From positions 186,001 to 250,000 of the forward strand of contig JAEUKI010000075.1 in NCBI GenBank assembly GCA_016793325.1: DNA of 64,000 nt. Direction: 5' to 3'. Source of the DNA: Myxococcales bacterium (lineage in GTDB: Bacteria > Myxococcota_A > Polyangia > Polyangiales > Ga0077539). The translations under genes and the position numbers were made by a program. The first letter of the stretch is position 1. Each line of letters opens with the position of its first letter. This document shows, piece by piece, positions 26,462 through 35,454 of this stretch. The notes under the pieces were generated by a model. It saw only the letters and a program-made list of their open reading frames with translations. It did no database searches and was not told the DNA's origin.

Positions 26462-27643
26462 TCACCCTCGCTCTGTCCGCGTAAGCGCCGTGTACGCGAG
26501 GTGCCCGCTCTGGTGCGCCCCGTAGAGCGCGACGGTGGCCTCTTCGATCGCCGCGCGATCCGCGCGCTTCCACGCGGCGCGCGAGGTGCCGTGCGCTCGT
26601 CCGAGCACCGAGCCGAGATAGCGAAACAGCGGTTCGAACTGCGACGATTCGATCTTCGCCATCGACAGCTTGTCCTCCTGCGGCGCGAGCGGCCGGAGCA
26701 TCAGCGTCCTGCCGTCCGCTTTGACCATCGCCGGGTGCGCGTCGATCGCCGCGAGCGCCTCGCGCGCCGCGAGCAGCGCCTTCGGCTTCACCGCGCTCTC
26801 TTTCATGTCGAACAGCCACGGGGGCTCTTCGGGGTCGATCGGCGCGACCGCCACCGCCGCGCGAAAGTGCCCGAGGCTCCCGTTGCCCGCGACGCGAAAG
26901 GCCACGTCGTCGACGCGGTAGAAGCCGTGCTCTCGCTCGGCGATCGCGGGGTAGAGCGTCGCGACGTCGCGCGCGAGCAGCTCGGTCTTCTTCGCCTCGT
27001 CCTTCGTGAGCGAGAGGTACCGCTCGCCGCGGATGAATTCGTGGGCTTCGTACTTCGCGTCCGTCCGAAGCGCCGTCCGCGCCCGCAAGAAGTCGTCGTA
27101 CTTGCGCGCCTCGACCTTGGTGAGCAGCGCACGCACGGGCTTGGGGGTCTCGACCTCTTCGTCCGTGAGGTAGCCCTCGAGGACCGCCTCGATCCACCGG
27201 AGATTTTGCAGCGGATGCTCGCCGCGCGAGGCGCCCGCCAAGAGCGCGCTCGTCGCGAGCCGAAGCACGTCGTCGACGAGCGGCCCTTCTCGCACCGCGT
27301 CGAAGTCGTTGATCCAGAACGCCGCTTCGCCGCGCTTCCAGGGGGGCTCGCGGTCTGCGCGGAGGGCGCCGAAGTTCTCCGCGTGCGCGTCGCCGACGAG
27401 CCACCCTTCGCTCGACAGGTCCGCGACGATGGGGCGCACCTGACGCAGCGAGCGCTCGAAGAAGCCGAGCGACCCGCGAAAGAAGCCGAACGCGCTCTCG
27501 CACATCTTCGCGCGCTTCTTCGAGAGCAGCCACGGTCGCGCGTCTCGTCCGTCCTCGGCGCGAATGCAATCGAGCCGCTCGATCACCGCGCGATCGTCGT
27601 CGAACTGCTGCTTCGCGAGCGCCCACGCATCGCCTCGTGCCAT
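26462..27643 (-). CDS. DUF2252 family protein (kinase-like fold)
   Basis: The 393-residue protein shows the DUF2252 hallmarks in order: KRAKMCESAFGFFRGS, SEGWLVGDAHAENFGA, AAFWINDFDAVREGP, then VAGNGSLGHFRAAVAV. The GDxHxxNFG and NDFD segments resemble the catalytic and metal-binding loops of aminoglycoside-phosphotransferase-like kinases. No substrate is established for the family. It is transcribed convergently or alone; the LysR gene lies 33 bp upstream in the same direction. Confidence 0.9.
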   Translation of the reverse strand: MARGDAWALAKQQFDDDRAVIERLDCIRAEDGRDARPWLLSKKRAKMCESAFGFFRGSLGFFERSLRQVRPIVADLSSEGWLVGDAHAENFGALRADREPPWKRGEAAFWINDFDAVREGPLVDDVLRLATSALLAGASRGEHPLQNLRWIEAVLEGYLTDEEVETPKPVRALLTKVEARKYDDFLRARTALRTDAKYEAHEFIRGERYLSLTKDEAKKTELLARDVATLYPAIAEREHGFYRVDDVAFRVAGNGSLGHFRAAVAVAPIDPEEPPWLFDMKESAVKPKALLAAREALAAIDAHPAMVKADGRTLMLRPLAPQEDKLSMAKIESSQFEPLFRYLGSVLGRAHGTSRAAWKRADRAAIEEATVALYGAHQSGHLAYTALTRTERG

Positions 27644-27676
27644 GCCTCACGATACGCGATCGCGAGGCACCTTCGC

Positions 27677-28597
27677 TCAGCGATGACGGCCGCGCTTCTT
27701 CGGCCGAAGCACCTCTCGCGCGGTGTCGATCAGCGCGCGCAGCTTCGGGGCGGTCTCTGCGCGCGGCGCGAAGTACAGATGCAGCCCGGGCTCGGTGATC
27801 GCGAACGAATCGAGCACGCGCTCGAGCCGCCCCTCGCGTTCGTGCCCGACCACCATCGCGTCGAACGAGTACGCGAGCCCCATCCCCGCCGCCGCGGCGT
27901 CCACCATCATGGCAGCGTCGTTCAGCACGACGGTCGCGTCGAGGTCGAGCGCGACGTCGCTCCCGCGCTTCTGCAGCTCCCAGCGATACACGTCGCCGCC
28001 GGTGATGTTGCGGTAGCCGATGATCTCGTGCTCGCGCAGCTCCTCGAGCGAGCGCGGCCGACCTTTGCGCTCGAAGTACTCCGGCGATCCCACGATCACT
28101 GTGCGAAACGGCTCGGTGAGCGGCGTGGACACCATGTCTCGCTGCACCATGCTGCCGAGGCGAATCCCCGCGTCGTACCCGTGCTCGCCGAGGTCGCGAA
28201 GCGCGTCGTCGACGTGCACCTCGACGCGAACCTTCGGAAACCGTCGTCGCAGCTCCGGCAGCACAGGCATCAACACGAGCGGGACCGCGATCCTCGGGAC
28301 GCTCAACCGCAAGAGCCCCGTCGGCTCTTTGCTGCGCTCGGACGCGCGCGCCAGCGCATGCTCGAGCGCGGCCACGTGCGGCGAGCACTGCTCGAGCAGC
28401 GTCTGTCCTGCCTCGGTGAGCGTCACGCTCCGCGTCGTGCGCGCGAACAAGACAACCCCGAGCGCCGCTTCGAGCCTACGGACGCGATGGCTCACCGCGG
28501 GGGTCGTGACGCCCAACGCCGCCGCGGCGCGACGAAAGCTCTTGCTCTTGGCCACCGCCAGAAACACCGGAATCGCGTCGAGCATCGCGCGAATCAT
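27677..28597 (-). CDS. LysR-family transcriptional regulator
   Basis: The 306-residue regulator has the N-terminal helix-turn-helix (MLDAIPVFLAVAKSKSFRRAAAALGVTTPAVSHRVRRLEAALGVVLFARTTRSV) and an effector domain beginning PTGLLRLSVPRIA. It belongs to the CrgA/AaeR-like group by its GxxxPTGxLR segment. It diverges from the aldo/keto reductase gene. An 11-bp direct repeat overlaps its start codon, consistent with autoregulation. Confidence 0.93.
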   Translation of the reverse strand: MIRAMLDAIPVFLAVAKSKSFRRAAAALGVTTPAVSHRVRRLEAALGVVLFARTTRSVTLTEAGQTLLEQCSPHVAALEHALARASERSKEPTGLLRLSVPRIAVPLVLMPVLPELRRRFPKVRVEVHVDDALRDLGEHGYDAGIRLGSMVQRDMVSTPLTEPFRTVIVGSPEYFERKGRPRSLEELREHEIIGYRNITGGDVYRWELQKRGSDVALDLDATVVLNDAAMMVDAAAAGMGLAYSFDAMVVGHEREGRLERVLDSFAITEPGLHLYFAPRAETAPKLRALIDTAREVLRPKKRGRHR

Positions 28598-28635
28598 TGT
28601 GTCACCAAGCTCAATAAATCATTCAATCATTGTGT
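28592..28635. promoter_or_regulatory. Direct repeats in the LysR / aldo-keto reductase divergent region
   Basis: AATCATTGTGT occurs at 28592-28602 and again at 28625-28635, 33 bp apart (about three helical turns). A shorter AATCATT lies between them at 28617-28623. The stretch is AT-rich compared with its surroundings. The first copy overlaps the LysR start codon. These are good candidates for regulator binding and for the -10 region of one or both promoters. Confidence 0.45.
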
Positions 28636-28695
28636 GCTTCTCGTACACGCATGCGCGCTGCATCGTCGGGCACCAGCAGAAAGGGCACAGACGAC

Positions 28696-29724
28696 ATGCA
28701 GTTCACGACGCTCGGACAATCAGGGCTCATCGTCTCGCGCATCGGCTTCGGCGCGATGACGTTTACGCAAGGCGACCAGAGCCTCGCGGCTGTGTACAAG
28801 ACCGGAGCCGAAGAGGCCGCCACCATGGTGCGCCGCGCGATGGACGCGGGCGTAAACTTCTTCGACACGGCCGATGGATACGCGGGCGGCGAGTCCGAGC
28901 GAATGCTCGGAGCCGCGCTCGGCGATCGTCGCGCGGACGTGGTCGTCGCGACGAAGGTGGGCTTTCGAACGGGCTCGGCGGTGCATCGCTCGGGGCTGTC
29001 GCGAAAGCACATCCTCGATTCGGTCGACGCGAGCCTCCGTCGCCTGTCTACCGACTGGATCGACCTGTACATCGTTCATCGCGAGGATCCCTTCACGCCG
29101 CTCGAAGAGACGCTCTCGACGCTCGACGCGATCGTGCGTCAGGGAAAGGTCCGCTACCTCGGCTTCAGCAACTGGTCCGCGTGGCGCGCGGCGGCCGCGA
29201 TCAGCATCCAGCGCGCGAACGGGTGGGCGCCGTTTATCAACGGGCAGATGCACTACTCGCTCGTGACGAGGGACGTCGAACGAGACGTCGTTCCGATGTT
29301 CGCGCACATGGGCGTGGGGTTGAGCGTGTGGAGCCCCCTCGCTGGCGGCTTCTTGTCCGGCAAATACACGCGCGATACGGCGCCCGCGGCGGACGATCGA
29401 CTCTCGGGGTTCGACATCATTCCGTTCGATCGCGAGCGCGGCTGGAGGACGCTCGAAGTGCTTCGTTCGCTCGCCGAAGCGCGAGGCGTCACGGTCGCGC
29501 AGCTCGCGCTCGCGTGGCTGCTCGACCGACCGTCGGTCGCGTCGGTGATCGTCGGCGCCTCGAAGACCTCGCAGCTCGACAACAACCTCGGCGCGCTCTC
29601 CGTCACGCTGAGCGCCGAAGAGCGCACGAAGCTCGACGCGGTGAGCGCGCTCGACCCGTCGTACCCGCACTGGTTCATCGATCGGCTACAGGACGCGCAA
29701 ACGCGCGGAGCGCTCGCTCGTTGA
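28696..29724 (+). CDS. Aldo/keto reductase
   Basis: The 342-residue NAD(P)H-dependent oxidoreductase has a complete catalytic tetrad: Asp57 (FFDTADGY), Tyr62, Lys87 (VVATKVGF) and His128 (DLYIVHRED). The C-terminal cofactor-binding region VASVIVGASKTSQLDNNL is also typical. It resembles the YajO/YdhF-type AKRs. The start at 28696 was chosen because the family begins MxxxxLGxSGLxVSRIGFG; an upstream in-frame ATG would add unrelated sequence. It is probably controlled by the divergent LysR. Confidence 0.93.
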   Translation: MQFTTLGQSGLIVSRIGFGAMTFTQGDQSLAAVYKTGAEEAATMVRRAMDAGVNFFDTADGYAGGESERMLGAALGDRRADVVVATKVGFRTGSAVHRSGLSRKHILDSVDASLRRLSTDWIDLYIVHREDPFTPLEETLSTLDAIVRQGKVRYLGFSNWSAWRAAAAISIQRANGWAPFINGQMHYSLVTRDVERDVVPMFAHMGVGLSVWSPLAGGFLSGKYTRDTAPAADDRLSGFDIIPFDRERGWRTLEVLRSLAEARGVTVAQLALAWLLDRPSVASVIVGASKTSQLDNNLGALSVTLSAEERTKLDAVSALDPSYPHWFIDRLQDAQTRGALAR

Positions 29725-29743
29725 GCGCCGAGGGGCGCGGCGT

Positions 29744-30697
29744 ATGCCAACCCCGTCTCTCTCCGCGCTACGCTCGCCGCTCCCGTTGGAACTCCTCGGC
29801 TGGCCATCGTCCCTCGCGGTCACTTCGCTCGCCGAGCGTGTGCTCGATCCGCCGCGACCCGCGCTCGAGTCCATTCGCAGCGCGCTGCGCGACATCAACA
29901 AGCCACGCGAGGCGCTCGAAGCCGCGGTCGCTCGTGGCTTTTGTCCCGTCGATTGGCTCGAGTCGCGCGAGCGCGCGTTCGGCGGAACTCCGCGGGCCCC
30001 GAAGCTCGTCCCGCACAACTCGCGCACGGTCGTGGCGCTCGCGAGCGACGTCCCCGGCGTGCTCGCCGCCGAAGCGCTCGCGCGCGAGTTTTCCGAACGC
30101 GCGCGGCCGTGGGCGTCGTTGCCCTCGCGCGACGCGCCGGTGTTCTGGGAAGCAGACACCCTCGCGTCGTCGTCGGACGGGCGCCACCCGACGCAACCCA
30201 TCCTGCCGCGCGCGCTCGATGTGCTGAGCCCCGGTAGCTATCGATTCACCGTCGTCACGCGCGTGTTCGCGAAGCTCGGCGAGCATCACGCCGAGCGCGC
30301 ATCGCCCACGGCACCAAACGCGATACGTTCGCTGGTCGCGCGGATGATCCGACGCTTGGAGCCTCGCGAGCCCGCGCCTCCGTACGACAGCCAGTGGGCC
30401 GCGTTGCTCTACAACCGCGTCGAGCCATCGCGACAGACCGCGTGGCATCGCGCGCTCGAGGAGCACCGTCGCGCGTGGTACTTCGCGATCGTCGCGTGGG
30501 CGGGCGAGACGCTCGCGTCGTCGCTCGAGCCGCGCGCGCTGCAGTGGATCCCCGAGCCCCTTCGGACTGTCTCTCTCTCGACGGTGCCCAACCCCTTCGA
30601 GCCCCTCGCCAAACTCTGGAACACCGGCTACGCGCTGCGCCGCGCGTCCGAAGAGAGCATCGCGCTCTTTCTTCCGCTGCCCGCCTCGCGATGGTGA
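29744..30697 (+). CDS. Hypothetical protein, paralogue of the one at 19513-20673
   Basis: The 317-residue protein has no signal peptide and no recognised domain. The C-terminal block PNPFEPLAKLWNTGYALRRASEESIALFLPL resembles the end of the protein at 19513-20673. The preceding region with W(Y/F)xxIVAWAGETLAS also has the same spacing. It follows the AKR gene by 19 bp on the same strand, so it may be co-transcribed. Function unknown. Confidence 0.78.
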   Translation: MPTPSLSALRSPLPLELLGWPSSLAVTSLAERVLDPPRPALESIRSALRDINKPREALEAAVARGFCPVDWLESRERAFGGTPRAPKLVPHNSRTVVALASDVPGVLAAEALAREFSERARPWASLPSRDAPVFWEADTLASSSDGRHPTQPILPRALDVLSPGSYRFTVVTRVFAKLGEHHAERASPTAPNAIRSLVARMIRRLEPREPAPPYDSQWAALLYNRVEPSRQTAWHRALEEHRRAWYFAIVAWAGETLASSLEPRALQWIPEPLRTVSLSTVPNPFEPLAKLWNTGYALRRASEESIALFLPLPASRW

Positions 30698-30746
30698 CGC
30701 GCGATCGCGCACGCGCTGCGAATTGCTTGGTAGTCTTCGCGCTGTG

Positions 30747-32168
30747 ATGAAGTACGGCGCTGGTGTTTGTTGCCTTCTGTTCGGCGTTGCCGCTTGTTCG
30801 ACGCCGATGTCCGCCGAGGACGCGGGCGTCGACGTCGCCCGCGAGGCTTCGATCGACGCTGGCGTGGTCAGCGACGCGCCCTCGGTCGCCGACGCGCAGG
30901 ACACAGGGACGTGCACGCCTGCGACGTGCAACGCGCCGGGCTCTTCGTGCGTAAACGGAGCGTGCGTTCAGGACTGTCGCAACGCGAGCGCCGCGGCGTG
31001 CGGCGCGGGGACGATCTGCGACTTCGTCGACGGGCAGTGCCGCGTCGCAAACTCGTGCTCGATTACCGGTGCGTTCGCCGCGTGCGACGAAGGAACGTGC
31101 GGCCCCGGGAGCGAGTGCGGCCCCGACAATCGCTGCGTCGCCGACGGCCGATGTCGCAGCGTGCAGTGCGACGGTCCTCGCTGCTACGGCGTTGATTGCG
31201 CGTGCGAACGGCCGGCGCCGAGGTGCTCTCCCGTCGCGCTCGCGAGGCTCAACGGCGCGGATTTCGTCGGCGCGATGCCCACCAACTCGCGCCCGGACGA
31301 GGGGATCATCGACCTCGAGTTCGACAGCGTGTGCTCGGCGTACGCCGTCACGGTGATCTCGGGACAAGATCATCTGCGGCAGCTCACGAGCGATGGAATG
31401 TTCACGTCGTGGGGCGGCGCTTCGAACATCGACATGGGCGAAGTGGCCATTCGACAGCGGTTGGGGAGCGCCGCGGTCGACACAGAGCTCGGCGAAGTCG
31501 CGCTCACGTACGCGTGTATCTCTGGGTGCACGGCGACGACGGAGGACGCGCAACAGGGGCTCGTGCGGCTCGATCGCATGAGCGCGACGAGGCCGCTGCC
31601 CAACGTCGTTCCGGCGATGATCACGCGGGGGAGCGGCCCCTTTGGAAACGCGACGATCGACGCAGGCCCCGCGGGGCTCGCGTACGGGCCCGACGGACGG
31701 CTGTACATCGGCAACCTCGACGCCAACGGAGAGTTCTACCAAGTCGAGCTCGCGACGCGGACGCGCACGCTCATCCATCGCTTCACCAGCCGCGTCAACG
31801 CGAGCGCTGTGTTCGACAGTCGACGCGTCCTCGTCGCGCTCGAGAACCGCGAGGTGTACTTGCTTCCGACCACGCCCATGGCCGTCCCCGTTCGCTGGGC
31901 CATGCTCGAGGGAACGGTCACGAGCCTCGCGCGCGATCGCTTCACGGGCCGCGTCTACGCCGAGCTCCGCGTGGGAGCCGAGCCTCGCATCGTCGAGATC
32001 TCCGCGGACGGGATGACGGTGCGGCCCTTCCAACGCCCCGCGCGTCTCGGCCGCATCGCGATCGCGCCGGACAACTATCTCTATCACACGGCAGTGTTTC
32101 CCAACGTGCAGTGGACCAACGTGATGTCGCCGCCCATCGAGCGCTGGCCGCTACCCGCGACGCGGTGA
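30747..32168 (+). CDS. Cysteine-rich lipoprotein with propeller-like C-terminal domain
   Basis: The 473-residue lipoprotein has lipobox FGVAAC (Cys17), an Asp/Ala linker, then a disulfide-rich part at about 50-155 with many CxxxxC pairs (ATCNAPGSSCVNGACVQDC, TICDFVDGQCRV). The remainder (about 160-473) has beta-propeller-like repeats (GLAYGPDGRLYIGNLDANGEFYQVEL). No catalytic residue is recognised. The start at 30747 fits the signal peptide. It is the first of a run of six lipoproteins. Confidence 0.85.
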   Translation: MKYGAGVCCLLFGVAACSTPMSAEDAGVDVAREASIDAGVVSDAPSVADAQDTGTCTPATCNAPGSSCVNGACVQDCRNASAAACGAGTICDFVDGQCRVANSCSITGAFAACDEGTCGPGSECGPDNRCVADGRCRSVQCDGPRCYGVDCACERPAPRCSPVALARLNGADFVGAMPTNSRPDEGIIDLEFDSVCSAYAVTVISGQDHLRQLTSDGMFTSWGGASNIDMGEVAIRQRLGSAAVDTELGEVALTYACISGCTATTEDAQQGLVRLDRMSATRPLPNVVPAMITRGSGPFGNATIDAGPAGLAYGPDGRLYIGNLDANGEFYQVELATRTRTLIHRFTSRVNASAVFDSRRVLVALENREVYLLPTTPMAVPVRWAMLEGTVTSLARDRFTGRVYAELRVGAEPRIVEISADGMTVRPFQRPARLGRIAIAPDNYLYHTAVFPNVQWTNVMSPPIERWPLPATR

Positions 32169-32189
32169 GCCACGGAGTAGCAGCAGTGG

Positions 32190-32262
32190 GGTTGGCAGGG
32201 TTGGCGAGCGCTCGGCCAACGTTGGCGAGGTGTCGGCCAACCCAGTGCGTGGGTTGGCGAAT
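32190..32262. terminator. Hairpin-forming tandem repeats between convergent genes
   Basis: The gap between two convergent lipoprotein genes contains GTTGGC/GCCAAC units several times: TTGGCGAGCGCTCGGCCAAC, then TTGGCGAGGTGTCGGCCAAC, then GTGGGTTGGCGAATGGC. Each of the first two can fold on itself, and they can pair with each other. A bidirectional termination or mRNA-end structure is likely. There is no T-run. Confidence 0.45.
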
Positions 32263-32264
32263 GG

Positions 32265-33338
32265 CTACGGAAGGTGCACCGCGCGCCGCTGCGGGTGCTC
32301 GACGAGGCGCGTGCCCTGCGGGATCTCGAAGCTTCGTCCGGGCACGTCCGGCGTGTCGATGACGAAGCCACGGGCCCCCCTCGCGCGCAGCGTCAACGGC
32401 GACTCTTCTTGGTCGCCCATCGATGGCGAACAGCGCATCGTGAGCAGGTTTGTGCCTACGTTCGGAGCTGGACGGCACTCGCCGTTGAGCTCATCGGTGA
32501 TCGCGATCCTGCGTCGCATGGCGCCCTGCAGAATGAGCGTGAGCTGCTTGAACTGATCGGACCCCCGCACCTCCCACTGCGCGCGAACTTCGTTCGGGAG
32601 CATCGGCGGCGTGGGCATGCGACCCGCCCACGGCCGCGCCCGCGCGTCGCGCGCGACGCCCAGAAGCGCGACGCTCTCGGTGACGAGCCCCGTGATCTGC
32701 ACGCGATAGCGCCCTGGCGCAGGACGCGCGAGGTCGACGACGGCCGAGCGGCGCGGCTGCGAGTACTCGCACTCGACCGATCGATCGGGCTTCGTCACGA
32801 AGAGCCCGACGGTGTCCTCGCTGAAGAGCCAGATGCGCACGTGATCGACGCCGCGACGCACGTCGAGCGTGACGGTCTGCGACCGCTGTCCGTACTCGGG
32901 CACGGAGTCGGGCGCGCCGCGACAATCGAGCTCGGACGAGTCGACCCCGAGGTCGAGACGCGAGCGGCTGTAGATTGTTCCCGAGAGCAGCCGCGCGTCG
33001 CGAGCGGTCGTCGGCTCGATCGTCAGCGGGGATCCCAGAGGAAGAAACGTTGCCGTGATACCGGCCTCGACAAAGGCCGCGGCAGCATCTTCGGTCGCGT
33101 CATCCATCGCCGCGTCGACGAGCGTCGCGTCGTGCGCCGCCGTCTCCGAAGGCCTCGCGTCTCGCGCGTCGCGATCGATCGCGCGGTCGACCAACGATGC
33201 AGCGTCCATCGCGCTCGTCGACACCTGCGCGCGTCGACACCCGAACGCGAGTCCCGCACCGACGCCGAGCATCGCGAGCTGCCACGACAAACACTGAAGC
33301 GTTTCGCGGGCGCGCAGCGAGGTGTTGTGTCCGATCAT
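32265..33338 (-). CDS. Lipoprotein of unknown function
   Basis: The 357-residue lipoprotein has a long N-region and a lipobox-like LAFGC (Cys34), then an Asp/Ala-rich linker (MDAASLVDRAIDRDARDA ...). The mature domain is beta-rich (about 110-357), with DHVRIWLFSEDTVGLFVTKPDRSVECEYSQPRRSAVVDL, which looks like a PPC-like pre-peptidase C-terminal or jelly-roll fold. The start at 33338 is likely, but an internal ATG at residue 23 (MLGVGAGLAFGC) would give a more usual signal length. Confidence 0.8.
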   Translation of the reverse strand: MIGHNTSLRARETLQCLSWQLAMLGVGAGLAFGCRRAQVSTSAMDAASLVDRAIDRDARDARPSETAAHDATLVDAAMDDATEDAAAAFVEAGITATFLPLGSPLTIEPTTARDARLLSGTIYSRSRLDLGVDSSELDCRGAPDSVPEYGQRSQTVTLDVRRGVDHVRIWLFSEDTVGLFVTKPDRSVECEYSQPRRSAVVDLARPAPGRYRVQITGLVTESVALLGVARDARARPWAGRMPTPPMLPNEVRAQWEVRGSDQFKQLTLILQGAMRRRIAITDELNGECRPAPNVGTNLLTMRCSPSMGDQEESPLTLRARGARGFVIDTPDVPGRSFEIPQGTRLVEHPQRRAVHLP

Positions 33339-33458
33339 GACGCGTACGTGAAGCGTACGACACGCCCGGCTTCGCAGGGTCGCAGCGACCACAAATGGCT
33401 CGCCCTTGCGTGCGTGCGCCGAGGCCGTCGGGATCGTCCAACGGGGCGTCGTTCGCGC

Positions 33459-35342
33459 TCAGCGCAGCTGCGACCGACGGATGGTCATCTGGTGCACGGT
33501 GCGACCCGCGCCGTCGACGATGCGCGCGAGGATGGACGGGTCCATCGCGGTCGTGTCGAAATCGAGCTGCATGAACGTCGGCGCTTCTTGCGTGCACGCG
33601 ACCTGGCGCGCGTCGGGTTCGACCGCGTCGGGCCCCGGGCACGTTCCTTCTTCGTGCACCGCGAGACCCGAGGAGACGAGCTCGGGGATGTCGTAGTGCG
33701 TGCGGTGGATCCATCGAAAGTGGCTGCGATGGATGTCGCCCGCGAGAAAGACAACGCCGCCGATGTTGTCGTTGCGGATCACGTCGAAGAGCCGCTGTCG
33801 CTCGGGGTAGTGCCACCACGTCTCGCCTGCGCCGCGGCTGAACGTCGATCCCGAGACGATCACGCGAAACGTCGCTGTCGATCGACGCAGCGCTTGAAAG
33901 AGCCACGTCGCTTGCTCGCTCCCGAGGATCGAGTCGCCCGTGGTCTCGTTCTCTCGGTAGTACCGGTCGTCGATCACGAAGAAGTCCACGTCGCCGTACG
34001 AGGTCTTGAAGAACACCCCCGGAGTCATCGGGAGTCCGTACGACGGATTGGCCCAGTAATCACTGAACGCGCGGAGCACGGTCTCTTTCGCGTCGCAGCT
34101 TCGGTCGGTGTTGTTTCCGCAGTAATCGTGGTCGTCCCAGGTCGCGAGCACGGACGTGTGCGCGAGCATCGCCGCGCGCGCGGGCATGTCCATCGCGTTG
34201 CGATAGCGCCACCAGTGGGCCTGGAGGTTGCGCGTGTTTCCGTAGTGGTTGTCGCCGGCGAAGATGAAGAGATCGAGGTCGCGCGAGTCGATCTCGCCGA
34301 AGATCGGCTGCACTGGAAAGTTCGTGTCGTTCGCGCACGAGCCGAAGCCCATTTGAAAACGTGTGGCGACTCCTACGCGCGGCGCCGTTCGAAAGCGCGC
34401 GACGCGACCGACGCGCGCGCCGCCGAGCACGGCGCTCGCGGTGTACTCCGTGCGTGGGCTGAGCCCGTCGACGTCGAACACCACCGTGAAGTCATCGTCG
34501 GGGTCCGCGTAGAGAGGCCCGATGCGCCTCGACGCGCCTCCGCCCATGGGCTGCACGTCGAGCGACACGGCGCGCGTCGAATCGGTGCGAACGAGCACGC
34601 GCGCGGTGTCGGGACCCACCGCGCCGACGAGCGGACCGTGGGTGATTCTGCTGGCAAAACACGTGGTGCACGTCTCGGTGAGCGGCCGCGGGTCGCGCCA
34701 AGAGCGCGCTTCACCAGCGCCGTTGCCGAGCCACGCGTCGATGCCGTCTCGGCAGTGCACGGGCTCTCCGTCGAACTGCACTTGCACGCACGCGGGGTGC
34801 ACGGCGTCGGTCCCCGCGCGGTGGCGGATCTCGATTCGGTCGACCTCGCTCCGCGGCAGCCCCACTGCCGTGAAGTGAAACACGTCCATCTCGCCGCGAC
34901 GAAAATCGTCTACTGCAGGGACGTCCAACGGAAAGCAGCGCGTCGCGTTGAGGCACAGCTCGAGCTCGGGGTTCGGGTCGTCGCCTCCTCCGGCGTTGAC
35001 CTCGTTTCCCGTGCGAATCGCCACGCTCAAGTGACGAATCGTCGTCGGAAACACAGGCGGCCCTCGCGTGTCGCTCGCGGCGTCCGCTGCTCGGCTGTCT
35101 TGCGTCGCCGCGTCGAGTCGCGCGTCGACGGCGGCGTCCATCGCGCTGTCGGTCGCGACGTCGTCGGTCGAAGCGTCCGCTGCGACGGCGTCCATCGCGC
35201 TGTCTGTCGAGCGCGCGTCGTTCGGCGCGCGAGCGTCGAGCGAAACGCACGAGCCTCCCGAAGAGACCGCGTCAGGAGGGCAGGGCGCCGAGCACGCGAC
35301 GAGTGCGAACGCAGCGATGAAACCAAGGCTTCGAAGGGACAC
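33459..35342 (-). CDS. PhoD-like metallophosphatase lipoprotein
   Basis: From a GTG at 35342 the protein is 627 residues with a lipobox AFALVAC (Cys17) and a long Asp/Ala/Ser linker. A beta-sandwich N-terminal domain follows, then the PhoD-type metallophosphatase domain. Metal-binding signatures include FGSCAND, FIFAGDNHYGN, LATWDDHDYCGNN and FLAGDIHRSHF. The family hydrolyses phosphodiesters and phosphomonoesters outside the cytoplasm with calcium and iron. The GTG start is preferred because it directly precedes the signal peptide. A 7-bp-stem hairpin lies in the divergent region upstream. Confidence 0.9.
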   Translation of the reverse strand: MSLRSLGFIAAFALVACSAPCPPDAVSSGGSCVSLDARAPNDARSTDSAMDAVAADASTDDVATDSAMDAAVDARLDAATQDSRAADAASDTRGPPVFPTTIRHLSVAIRTGNEVNAGGGDDPNPELELCLNATRCFPLDVPAVDDFRRGEMDVFHFTAVGLPRSEVDRIEIRHRAGTDAVHPACVQVQFDGEPVHCRDGIDAWLGNGAGEARSWRDPRPLTETCTTCFASRITHGPLVGAVGPDTARVLVRTDSTRAVSLDVQPMGGGASRRIGPLYADPDDDFTVVFDVDGLSPRTEYTASAVLGGARVGRVARFRTAPRVGVATRFQMGFGSCANDTNFPVQPIFGEIDSRDLDLFIFAGDNHYGNTRNLQAHWWRYRNAMDMPARAAMLAHTSVLATWDDHDYCGNNTDRSCDAKETVLRAFSDYWANPSYGLPMTPGVFFKTSYGDVDFFVIDDRYYRENETTGDSILGSEQATWLFQALRRSTATFRVIVSGSTFSRGAGETWWHYPERQRLFDVIRNDNIGGVVFLAGDIHRSHFRWIHRTHYDIPELVSSGLAVHEEGTCPGPDAVEPDARQVACTQEAPTFMQLDFDTTAMDPSILARIVDGAGRTVHQMTIRRSQLR

Positions 35343-35398
35343 AGCCCTCTCACGGTATCGAAGATCTCGCGCCGCACAACGGGACGAAAGCCTCCCGC

Positions 35399-35418
35399 TT
35401 GGGAGTGATCGCTCCCAA
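35399..35418. promoter_or_regulatory. Inverted repeat in the divergent PhoD / GH43 promoter region
   Basis: TTGGGAG-TGATCG-CTCCCAA is a perfect 7-bp inverted repeat with a 6-nt spacer. It lies 57 bp from the phosphatase start and 37 bp from the glycosidase start. It could be a shared operator for the two divergent lipoprotein genes. No regulator gene is adjacent. Confidence 0.35.
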
Positions 35419-35454
35419 TTGTGCGCGCTCGACGATGCTGTCACCGTCTCGACG

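Noticed and set aside
32274..35408. Very long open frame on the plus strand (over 1000 codons) across 32274-35408
   Set aside because: It is antisense to the lipoprotein and PhoD genes, is extremely Arg-rich, and has no domain signature. In DNA of this GC content the frame opposite a real gene often lacks stops.
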